DNA of 5,298 nt from Dehalococcoidia bacterium (GCA_030605045.1 JAUWBK010000088.1:1-5298), one strand, 5' to 3'. Positions 1-5,298 are shown, counted from the first letter of the stretch. A program made the numbers and translations. Notes: generated by a model from the letters alone, not told the origin.

Positions 1-104
1 ATGCTATAAACTTTTTAAGGTTAATAATACTGTGAAGAATTTACCTATGGAATCTAGGGGCTTTGGATACGGTGAAAATAGATACGTTATTTCTCTGGCC
101 TTCC

Positions 105-132
105 TTGATAGGTGAAGTAAAGTAAATATATT
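105..132 (+). promoter_or_regulatory. Weak candidate promoter upstream of nrdJ
   Basis: TTGATA at 105-110 and TATATT at 127-132 are separated by 16 bases, and each matches the sigma70 consensus at five of six positions. Transcription would begin near 139, leaving a leader of only about 11 bases that starts at the Shine-Dalgarno sequence. That is unusually short and lowers confidence, since any AT-rich leader yields such matches by chance. The true promoter may lie upstream of the window. No cobalamin riboswitch or convincing NrdR box is visible between 1 and 149, although the window may cut off the relevant region. Confidence 0.25.
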
Positions 133-138
133 AAATCT

Positions 139-143
139 GGAGG
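139..143 (+). promoter_or_regulatory. Shine-Dalgarno site of nrdJ
   Basis: GGAGG lies six bases before the ATG at 150. This is a near-ideal ribosome binding site and supports that ATG as the true start. Confidence 0.8.
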
Positions 144-149
144 CCGTTT

Positions 150-2714
150 ATGCCAAATAATCGTGGTGAAAAAGAGAGCGGTGTAAATTCTCCCAGTCGC
201 ACCCAGATTGCCCGCATTGTCTTTGCCGCTGCCGAGTCTATGGGCATTGCCGACCGCAAACTGGTCGAGCGGCTCACTTCACAGGTGATTGAACGTCTGG
301 AACAGCAATCCTTACCACAACCACCAACCTTGCCCGGAATGGAAGACTTGGTGCTAAAGCCACCGCGCTGGCAAATTCGCTTACCAACCGATACCGACAT
401 ACTGACGGTGGTGGAGGAAATCCTGGCTGCAGAAGAACGAAAACACGCAGAGGAGGCGAAAACCAAAATGAGAAGGACTGCTACCGCCAAGCCGAAAAGA
501 CAACCGGTTTCTGGCGTTAATCTTACCGAAAACGCGCTTCACGTTCTGCAAAAAAGATATTTAAAGAAGGATAAACAGGGGCAGGTTATCGAGACGCCGG
601 AGGAGATGTTCCGCCGTGTAGCCGAGGCTATTGCCTCGGCGGAACTGATTTACGACCCGAAGGCAGATGTCAGAGCAAGAGAAGACGAATTTTACCAGCT
701 GATGGCAAGTCTCGAGTTCCTGCCTAACTCCCCCACACTGATGAACGCGGGAAGGGAGTTGGGGCAACTGTCCGCCTGCTTTGTCCTGCCTATTGAGGAC
801 TCAATGGATTCTATCTTTGACTCAGTGAAAAATACGGCGCTCATCCATAAAAGCGGTGGCGGGACCGGGTTTTCCTTCTCCAGATTGAGACCGGAAAAAG
901 ATAGAGTTGGTTCTACTGGTGGGGTGGCCAGTGGCCCGGTTTCCTTTATCCGGGCCTTTGATACCGCCACTGATGTCATTAAACAAGGGGGGATGCGCCG
1001 CGGCGCAAATATGGGTATCCTTAATGTTGACCACCCTGATATCATGAAGTTCATCACCGCCAAAGATGACCCGACTGCCCTCACTAACTTTAATATCTCC
1101 GTAGCCGTCACCGCCGAATTTATGAAAGCCGCCAAGGCGGGCACTGATTATAACCTCGTTAATCCACGCACCAAAGAAGTCGCGGGTAAGCTCAATGCCA
1201 AAAAGGTGTTTGACACCATCGTGGAGATGGCCTGGAGAACTGGAGACCCGGGCATTGTCTTTATTGACCGCATCAATCAAGATAACCCCACTCCCCATTT
1301 AGGCAATATTGAAAGCACCAACCCCTGCGGCGAGCAGCCCCTGCTCCCCTACGAATCATGTAACCTGGGCTCAATTAATCTCGCCAGGATGCTGCGCAAC
1401 AAAAACGGGACTGCCGAGATTGACTATTCCAAGCTGGCAGCGACCATAAAGACCACCGTCAGGTTTTTAGATAATGTCATTGATGTCAATAAATTCCCCC
1501 TGCCCCAGATAGCCGAAATGACCAGAAAGACGAGGAAAATCGGGCTTGGCGTAATGGGATTTTCCGATACGTTAATCAGGCTGGGTATCCCTTATGACTC
1601 AAAAGAGGCACTTCAGCTTGCCACTGATATTATGCAATTCATCAATGAAGAGGCAACGAAAGCCTCGGTGGAATTGGGCAAGGAACGTGGCGTCTTTCCC
1701 GCCTTTAAGGGAAGAATCTATGATATTTCTGGCAGCCCCAAGGTGAGAAACGCGTCACGCACTACAATAGCGCCCACCGGCACCCTGAGTATGATCGCAG
1801 GCTGCTCTAGCGGCATCGAGCCTCTTTTCGCCCTGAGTTACACCAAGAATATTCTGGATGGTGCTCGGCTCGTCGAAGTCAATCCCTATTTTGAGGAGGC
1901 GGCTCAGAGCGGCGGTTTCTACTCCGAGGAGCTGATGCAGAAGCTGGCTGACGGCACTCACCTCAGCGATATTAACGACGTGCCCGACAAAATGAAACGG
2001 TTATTTGTTACCGCTCATGAGATAACCCCGGAATGGCACGTCAGGATGCAGGCTGCCTTCCAGAAGTCCACCGACAATGCCGTTTCGAAAACGGTCAATT
2101 TCCCCCAGGAGGCCACCCGGGAAGATGTCTCCAAGGTATATATGCTTGCCTATGAGGAGGGACTCAAGGGAATAACCATTTACCGCGACCGAAGCCGTGA
2201 CGCCCAGGTACTTACCACCGGCAAAAAAGAAAGGACTGAAGAGGGCAAACTTACCCCCAGGAAAAGGGCGAAAATAACCACCGGGATAACGGAAAGAGTA
2301 ACTACCGGCTGTGGCTCTCTTTATGTGACCGTAAATTCCGATGAGCAAGGCATTTTTGAGGTCTTTTCCAATCTGGGTAAAGCCGGCGGCTGTGCCTCTG
2401 CCCAGCTTGAAGCCACCTGCCGACTTATCTCTCTAGCGCTGAGGGCTGGAGTAGAGGTGGCTTCGCTGGTGAAGCAACTCCGCGGTATCCGCTGCCCGTC
2501 CATTGCCTGGGAAGAGGGCAAGTCTATTCTCTCCTGCGCCGATGCCATTGCCAGCGTGCTGGAAAAGCATACCAGTGGTTACGACGGTAAGCCCAGGCCA
2601 GAAGACTATGGCTTGGCCAAGAACCTGGCCGGGCAATGTCCGGAATGCAGCAACATGCTCATCTATCAGGAAGGCTGCTTTATCTGCCGTGTCTGTGGAT
2701 ATACGAAGTGTTAA
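150..2714 (+). CDS. nrdJ: Class II (adenosylcobalamin-dependent) ribonucleotide reductase
   Basis: This complete 854-residue cytoplasmic enzyme reduces ribonucleotides to deoxyribonucleotides, using adenosylcobalamin to generate a thiyl radical. The catalytic barrel shows PNSPTLMNAG (192-201), the redox cysteine in SACF (C210), GGMRRGAN (280-287) and the active-site NPCGEQ (391-396), with C393 the expected radical cysteine and N391/E395 its usual partners. C404 in YESCNLGSINL is the second redox cysteine, 11 residues after C393 as in characterised class II enzymes. The phosphate-binding loop is APTGT (541-545). A TSCPD-type domain follows (about 706-806, with RCPS at 781-784), then a cysteine-rich tail (C830, C833, C843, C846, C849, C854) that probably binds zinc and re-reduces the active site. 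Residues 15-70 look like a reduced ATP-cone, joined to the barrel by a charged linker (about 88-120). The ATG at 150 has a strong Shine-Dalgarno site. Class II enzymes work with or without oxygen and need no NrdB partner. Confidence 0.96.
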   Translation: MPNNRGEKESGVNSPSRTQIARIVFAAAESMGIADRKLVERLTSQVIERLEQQSLPQPPTLPGMEDLVLKPPRWQIRLPTDTDILTVVEEILAAEERKHAEEAKTKMRRTATAKPKRQPVSGVNLTENALHVLQKRYLKKDKQGQVIETPEEMFRRVAEAIASAELIYDPKADVRAREDEFYQLMASLEFLPNSPTLMNAGRELGQLSACFVLPIEDSMDSIFDSVKNTALIHKSGGGTGFSFSRLRPEKDRVGSTGGVASGPVSFIRAFDTATDVIKQGGMRRGANMGILNVDHPDIMKFITAKDDPTALTNFNISVAVTAEFMKAAKAGTDYNLVNPRTKEVAGKLNAKKVFDTIVEMAWRTGDPGIVFIDRINQDNPTPHLGNIESTNPCGEQPLLPYESCNLGSINLARMLRNKNGTAEIDYSKLAATIKTTVRFLDNVIDVNKFPLPQIAEMTRKTRKIGLGVMGFSDTLIRLGIPYDSKEALQLATDIMQFINEEATKASVELGKERGVFPAFKGRIYDISGSPKVRNASRTTIAPTGTLSMIAGCSSGIEPLFALSYTKNILDGARLVEVNPYFEEAAQSGGFYSEELMQKLADGTHLSDINDVPDKMKRLFVTAHEITPEWHVRMQAAFQKSTDNAVSKTVNFPQEATREDVSKVYMLAYEEGLKGITIYRDRSRDAQVLTTGKKERTEEGKLTPRKRAKITTGITERVTTGCGSLYVTVNSDEQGIFEVFSNLGKAGGCASAQLEATCRLISLALRAGVEVASLVKQLRGIRCPSIAWEEGKSILSCADAIASVLEKHTSGYDGKPRPEDYGLAKNLAGQCPECSNMLIYQEGCFICRVCGYTKC
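621..640 (+). repeat. Perfect GC-rich stem-loop inside nrdJ
   Basis: GCCGAGGC (621-628) and GCCTCGGC (633-640) are exact reverse complements around a four-base TATT loop. The eight-base-pair, GC-rich stem would be stable in mRNA. It lies in the part encoding the Ala/Glu-rich helix AEAIASA, so it may be a by-product of alanine codon choice. No U-tract follows, so it is not a terminator. Confidence 0.6.
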
Positions 2715-2730
2715 ATAGAATTTTTTGTAA

Positions 2731-2763
2731 CCCACCCCCTTTATCCCCCCCTTTGACACCCCC
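2731..2763 (-). other. Putative G-quadruplex motif (i-motif on + strand)
   Basis: The + strand has four C-tracts: 3 bases (2731-2733), 5 bases (2735-2739), 7 bases (2745-2751) and 5 bases (2759-2763), with intervals of 1, 5 and 7 bases. On the - strand this fits the standard G3+N1-7 four-tract rule. The - strand is the template strand for corC. The 7-base interval (2752-2758) is TTTGACA and so contains the whole -35 box of the corC promoter. That the DNA folds this way in the cell is inference. Confidence 0.55.
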
Positions 2764-2781
2764 ATAGGCCGATGCTATGAT
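2753..2781 (+). promoter_or_regulatory. Strong sigma70-type promoter of the corC operon
   Basis: A perfect -35 box TTGACA (2753-2758), a 17-base spacer and a -10 box TATGAT (2776-2781, five of six matches) are preceded by TGC (2773-2775), an extended -10 element. Transcription should begin near 2788, giving a leader of about 35 bases before the corC ATG. The inverted repeat CATAG-N7-CTATG (2763-2779) overlaps the spacer and -10 box and could be a small operator, though five-base arms are weak evidence. The promoter lies between the nrdJ stop and corC, so the downstream genes need not depend on nrdJ transcription. Confidence 0.75.
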
Positions 2782-2809
2782 TATGGTAAGGGAGTAGTCC
2801 TATGTGAGT

Positions 2810-2817
2810 GGGGTGAT
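2810..2817 (+). promoter_or_regulatory. Shine-Dalgarno site of corC
   Basis: GGGGTGAT ends five bases before the ATG at 2823. It pairs with the GGTGAT part of the anti-Shine-Dalgarno complement (GGAGGTGATC) instead of the more usual GGAGG core. It supports the chosen start. Confidence 0.6.
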
Positions 2818-2822
2818 ACTAT

Positions 2823-4139
2823 ATGTCCAATATTGAACTATACCTGGTACTTTTTATCATTTGTCTGCTACTATCCGCCTTCTTTTCCAGTTCCGAAACA
2901 GCCTTTGTTGCCTTACAGAGGATAAGGATGGAGCATATGGTTGAGAGTAACGTCAGGGGTGCCAAGCGAGTCGCCAGAATGATTCAGCGGCCGGAAAAGC
3001 TTCTCTCTACCATCCTGCTGGGCAATAACTTTGTCAACGTCGCCGCCGCTGCCCTGGGCACAGTCATAGCGGTCGAGCTCTGGGGACAGCGGTGGGGTGT
3101 CCTTATTGCCACTGTAGCAGTAACTATCCTTATTCTGATTTTTGCCGAAACTACGCCCAAGACCATAGCCACCCAGCACGCGGAGAGGTTATCGCTAATC
3201 TTTGCCCGACCAATAGAGCTAATCTCCTGGCTGTTTATTCCCTTCGTCATCGCCCTGAGCTGGATAGCCTCAGGCTTTACTAAACTGGTCGGTGGAACAC
3301 CGGTTTCCAGGTCTCTGGCCAGCCCAGAAGAAATCCGCACCATGATATCGGTGGGACACAAAGAGGGGACAGTGGAGGAACATGAGGCCGAGATGCTTCA
3401 TAAGGTCTTTGAGTTTGGTGACCGACCGGTGAATGAGGTCATGGTGCCGCGCCTGGAAGTGGTGGCTATCGAGCAAGGCTCCAAACTGTCCGATTTTCTT
3501 ACTCTCTATGCCGAATCCCCTCTCTCTCGCTTCCCGGTATATCAGGAGAATATGGACAACGTCGTCGGCATTCTGTCGGTAAAGGATGTGCTGATGGCTC
3601 AGGCTAAAGGTACTATCAGTGACGAGACCGCTATTGATGACCTGGTCCGCCCGGCTTACTTTGCCCCTGAGACCAAGCGCATTAACGAACTCTTTGTCGA
3701 GATGCGTGATAAAAACTACCGCATGTGCGTGGTGGTGGATGAGTACGGTGGTACCGCGGGTATCGTCAGCCTCAGCCGATTAGTCGAGGAAATTGTCGGC
3801 CCGGTAGGGGACGAGCTGGCTGAGGTGGAAAAGGAATACGAGGTAATCAATGAATATACCTTCCAGATTGACGGCGGTATGCGTATTGAGGAAGTCAATG
3901 AAGAGATGGAACTGGAGCTGCCGGAAGGCGACTATGATACGGTAGCTGGCTTTGTCCTCCACCTGTTAGGCCACATACCTAAACCCAACGAGCAGTTAAG
4001 GTATAAGGGCTTGAAGCTGGTGATAACGGAAATGCGAGGGTTGAAAATTGAGAAAATTCTGCTGACCAAAGAAAAGACCGGCAGCGCCAGCACACCAAGT
4101 TCGGCTGAAGCAAAGGGTGAAACTAGAAACGAAGATTAA
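2823..4139 (+). CDS. CNNM/CorC-family membrane protein with CBS pair (hemolysin C-like)
   Basis: This 438-residue inner-membrane protein has the full three-part layout of the CNNM/CorC (UPF0053, 'hemolysin') family. The N-terminal DUF21 membrane domain (about 1-155) has hydrophobic segments near 5-30, 64-84, 91-110 and 125-152. It carries the family motifs SSSETA (22-27), GNNFVNV (67-73) and AETTPKTIA (108-116), which in structurally studied members line the Mg2+ site. A linker helix leads to two CBS domains (about 207-258 and 275-326, with DEYGG at 306-310), which bind ATP or Mg2+-ATP in relatives. A CorC_HlyC domain (about 340-415) follows, then a polar tail. Family members are linked to Mg2+/Co2+ efflux or transport. 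The 'hemolysin' label is historical and should not be read as toxin function. The length is normal and no motif is broken. It is the first gene of the probable operon and has its own strong promoter. The ion it carries cannot be read from the sequence. Confidence 0.92.
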   Translation: MSNIELYLVLFIICLLLSAFFSSSETAFVALQRIRMEHMVESNVRGAKRVARMIQRPEKLLSTILLGNNFVNVAAAALGTVIAVELWGQRWGVLIATVAVTILILIFAETTPKTIATQHAERLSLIFARPIELISWLFIPFVIALSWIASGFTKLVGGTPVSRSLASPEEIRTMISVGHKEGTVEEHEAEMLHKVFEFGDRPVNEVMVPRLEVVAIEQGSKLSDFLTLYAESPLSRFPVYQENMDNVVGILSVKDVLMAQAKGTISDETAIDDLVRPAYFAPETKRINELFVEMRDKNYRMCVVVDEYGGTAGIVSLSRLVEEIVGPVGDELAEVEKEYEVINEYTFQIDGGMRIEEVNEEMELELPEGDYDTVAGFVLHLLGHIPKPNEQLRYKGLKLVITEMRGLKIEKILLTKEKTGSASTPSSAEAKGETRNED

Positions 4140-4169
4140 ACGGCTCGAGAAATATGGAATGGTAAGCAT

Positions 4170-4817
4170 ATGCAGCGTTTGCGTATCAGGTTCCGCCGGG
4201 GAGAGGAAGTAAAGTTCATCTCCCATCTGGATATAATGCGCCTATGGCAAAGAGTGCTCAATCGAGCCGGAATATCACTGGCCCGCTCCGAAGGGTTTAA
4301 CCCTCGTCCCCGGATATCACTGGCATCACCTCTTGCCGTGGGCGTAACCAGTGAAGCCGAGTTAATGGATATCATCCTGACCAAACCAATTTCTCCCCAC
4401 TTTTTTACCGCTACCGTAAGTCAGCAGTTGCCGCCCGGCATTGAAATATTGCAGGTGTATCCAATCACCCTAACCATGCCGTCGCTGCAATCTCAGGTTC
4501 GCTATGTCGAATACAAAGTTGAATTGGAAACCGAAAAAGAGCCAAAGGAGGTAGCGTCAGCACTTACTTCCTTGCTGGCGCTAAAGCACTTACCGTGGCA
4601 ACATCAGAGAGACACCGGCCCAAGAAACTACGACCTGAGGGCGCTAATTGATGACTTGTGGCTTCTTGACTGGCATGATAGACATTGCACTATCGGGATG
4701 AGGCTACGCTGTGATAGTAGTGGTTCGGGAAGACCGGAGCAGGTTACCGCTGCCCTGGGCTTTACTCTTTATCCACAGTCGGTACACCGCACCAAACTCA
4801 TTTTAAGGGCAAGTTAA
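4170..4817 (+). CDS. DUF2344 / TIGR03936 'radical SAM-linked' protein
   Basis: This 215-residue soluble protein has no signal peptide or membrane segment. The N-terminal block fits the DUF2344 family closely: an RIRF strand (5-8), KFISHLD (15-21), a helix with MRLWQRVLNRAG (23-34), the hallmark SEGFNPRPRIS (40-50), then SPLAVGV (53-59) followed by SEAELMDI (61-68). The C-terminal half (about 110-215) is less conserved and ends in HRTKLILRAS. The biochemical role is unknown. The family name comes from its frequent position next to, or fused with, a B12-binding-domain radical SAM protein (TIGR03960), often near rng and the rplU-rpmA genes. None of those is visible here. The ATG at 4170 is the first start codon after the corC stop in this frame, 30 bases downstream, with only a weak Shine-Dalgarno match (GGTAAG at 4161-4166), which suggests coupling to corC translation. 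Family assignment is confident, function is not. Confidence 0.88.
   Translation: MQRLRIRFRRGEEVKFISHLDIMRLWQRVLNRAGISLARSEGFNPRPRISLASPLAVGVTSEAELMDIILTKPISPHFFTATVSQQLPPGIEILQVYPITLTMPSLQSQVRYVEYKVELETEKEPKEVASALTSLLALKHLPWQHQRDTGPRNYDLRALIDDLWLLDWHDRHCTIGMRLRCDSSGSGRPEQVTAALGFTLYPQSVHRTKLILRAS
4292..4304. repeat. 13-base dyad in the DUF2344 gene
   Basis: AGGGTT-T-AACCCT is a perfect inverted repeat around one central base. It cannot form a hairpin but could be read by a dimeric DNA-binding protein. It lies in the codons of the strongly conserved EGFNP motif, so protein constraint is the simpler explanation. Confidence 0.3.
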
Positions 4818-4835
4818 CCCCCTTAATACTTAAGG
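4803..4835 (+). promoter_or_regulatory. Two mutually exclusive hairpins before the small membrane gene
   Basis: TTAAGGG (4803-4809) can pair with CCCTTAA (4820-4826) across a 10-base loop that holds the DUF2344 stop codon. The same CCTTAA (4821-4826) can instead pair with TTAAGG (4830-4835) across a 3-base loop, nine bases upstream of the next Shine-Dalgarno site. The middle segment cannot do both, so this is an attenuator-like A-B-A arrangement. The stems are short and AT-rich and no U-tract follows, so termination is unlikely. An effect on translation is possible but unproven. Confidence 0.35.
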
Positions 4836-4843
4836 AATAGATG

Positions 4844-4849
4844 AGGAGG
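4844..4849 (+). promoter_or_regulatory. Strong Shine-Dalgarno site of the small membrane gene
   Basis: AGGAGG ends four bases before the ATG at 4854. It is the best ribosome binding site in the window and fixes the start of a gene that might otherwise be dismissed as too short. Confidence 0.8.
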
Positions 4850-4853
4850 AGAA

Positions 4854-5087
4854 ATGATTGACGGACTGGGATTTTTTGCCGGGGCCAGCCTGATAGGTTC
4901 GATGCTGCTGAGAAATATTTATGCGGTTAAGATTTTATTGGCGGTGGCGGCGATTTCTTTCCTGGCTTATGGCATCATCCTGCACCTGTTACCCATTATC
5001 GTGATAAACTCTGTCCTGACCGCGAGTGGGATATACGAGATGATACGACTGACAAGAAAAAGAAAAGAGGCAGCCTCAACTGGCTAG
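4854..5087 (+). CDS. Small YgjV-like integral membrane protein
   Basis: This 77-residue protein is almost wholly hydrophobic up to residue 63 and ends in a basic tail (RLTRKRK, 65-71). Likely membrane segments are about 4-19, 24-43 and 45-62, with the positive tail expected on the cytoplasmic side. The pattern of an N-terminal GxxLIGSMLLR, a central 'YGIILHLLPIIVIN' (39-52) and a final IYEMIRL (60-66) resembles the YgjV-like small membrane proteins, whose function is unknown. That match is from memory of the family pattern and is moderate at best. That it is a real gene is well supported by its strong AGGAGG site, its position 36 bases after the DUF2344 gene and only two bases before tilS, and its clean membrane composition. 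Translation of tilS is probably coupled to it. No function should be assigned. Confidence 0.8.
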   Translation: MIDGLGFFAGASLIGSMLLRNIYAVKILLAVAAISFLAYGIILHLLPIIVINSVLTASGIYEMIRLTRKRKEAASTG

Positions 5088-5089
5088 CG

Positions 5090-5298
5090 ATGACAGCAGA
5101 GAAAAAGACAGACCTTACCGAGGTAACCGAGCGGGTGCTCCACTTTATCCAGGAACAGCACCTGGTACCGAGGCAACAGAAGCTGGTGGTAGCCGTATCC
5201 GGTGGCCCAGATTCAGTGTGCCTGCTCCATATCCTGGTTCAACTACGGGAGAAACTAAATCTAAGATTACATGTGGCTCACCTTAATCATCAATTGCG
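5090..5298 (+). CDS. tilS: tRNA(Ile)-lysidine synthase, N-terminal part (cut by window edge)
   Basis: The first 69 codons and two further bases are present before the window ends. TilS is a cytoplasmic N-type ATP pyrophosphatase that attaches lysine to cytidine 34 of the CAU anticodon of a tRNA-Ile, switching it from AUG to AUA reading, and it is essential in most bacteria. The reading frame MTAEKKTDLTEV begins after a helix-rich lead. The PP-loop is plain: LVVAVSGGPDSVCLLHIL, with SGGPDS at residues 37-42. It is followed by the second family signature HLNHQL (64-69), a variant of the usual HVNHGLR. The start lies two bases after the stop of the small membrane gene and lacks its own Shine-Dalgarno site, which points to translational coupling. 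The frame is open further upstream but has no start codon nearby. The lysine-binding and C-terminal tRNA-binding parts lie outside the window. Confidence 0.93.
   Translation, partial: MTAEKKTDLTEVTERVLHFIQEQHLVPRQQKLVVAVSGGPDSVCLLHILVQLREKLNLRLHVAHLNHQL

Noticed and set aside
1..149. Cobalamin riboswitch or NrdR boxes ahead of the B12-dependent reductase
   Set aside because: No B12-box-like core or paired NrdR-type palindromes could be seen, and the stretch is too short for a whole cobalamin riboswitch. GATACG occurs twice (66-71, 81-86) but is too short to interpret.
692..1298. Long open frames on the - strand inside nrdJ (692-1144 and 822-1298)
   Set aside because: They are antisense to the conserved catalytic core of nrdJ, overlap each other, show no recognisable motif and lack good ribosome binding sites.
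2001..2348. 115-codon open frame on the - strand in nrdJ
   Set aside because: Antisense to a well-matched coding region, with no domain-like pattern. It is best explained as a shadow of nrdJ codon use.
2503..2718. 71-codon + strand frame overlapping the nrdJ 3' end
   Set aside because: It lies in another frame across the TSCPD and cysteine-tail codons of nrdJ, which are clearly the real protein, and has no separate signal.
2721..2726. T6 tract after the nrdJ stop as an intrinsic terminator
   Set aside because: No GC-rich hairpin precedes it within reach, so there is no support for intrinsic termination.
2731..2763. C-rich patch as a CRISPR repeat or insertion sequence end
   Set aside because: It is a single copy in the window with no spacers, terminal inverted repeats or target duplication. 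It is reported instead as a G-tract motif.
2823..4139. Hemolysin toxin
   Set aside because: Proteins with DUF21, CBS pair and CorC_HlyC domains carry this name for historical reasons. The motifs here indicate a cation-handling membrane protein.
4154..4165. Three-codon leader ORF (Met-Glu-Trp-stop) just before the DUF2344 start
   Set aside because: It has no ribosome binding site of its own and such minimal frames are common by chance.

Overview
This 5.3-kb window carries ordinary chromosomal housekeeping genes, all on the + strand, from a bacterium of middling GC content (roughly half G+C by eye). The genes are a vitamin B12-dependent (class II) ribonucleotide reductase, a CNNM/CorC-type membrane protein with CBS domains, a DUF2344 'radical SAM-linked' protein, a small YgjV-like membrane protein, and the first 69 codons of tilS. 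Reliance on a class II reductase suggests an anaerobe or facultative organism that makes or imports cobalamin. The style of the reductase and the overall gene complement recall Chloroflexota, perhaps Dehalococcoidia, but this is an impression from family knowledge and no sequence comparison supports it.

Layout. Positions 1-149 are an AT-rich leader with one weak promoter candidate and a good Shine-Dalgarno site. Positions 150-2714 are the complete nrdJ gene. Positions 2715-2822 are the most informative intergenic region: a strikingly C-rich patch (a G-quadruplex-type pattern on the - strand) whose longest loop contains the -35 box of a very good sigma70-type promoter with an extended -10. From there corC (2823-4139), the DUF2344 gene (4170-4817), the small membrane protein (4854-5087) and tilS (5090 to the window edge) run together with gaps of 30, 36 and 2 bases, consistent with one transcription unit starting at about 2788.

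How the genes relate. NrdJ makes deoxyribonucleotides for DNA synthesis. CorC-like proteins are linked to divalent cation (Mg2+/Co2+) transport or efflux. TilS makes lysidine in the tRNA-Ile anticodon so that AUA is read correctly. DUF2344 proteins usually sit beside a radical SAM enzyme, and no such enzyme is visible here. I see no defence system, mobile element, CRISPR array, RNA gene or clearly new system. The points worth a second look are the G-tract/promoter overlap before corC, the apparent separation of the DUF2344 gene from its usual partner, the reduced N-terminal domain of NrdJ, and a pair of competing hairpins before the small membrane gene.
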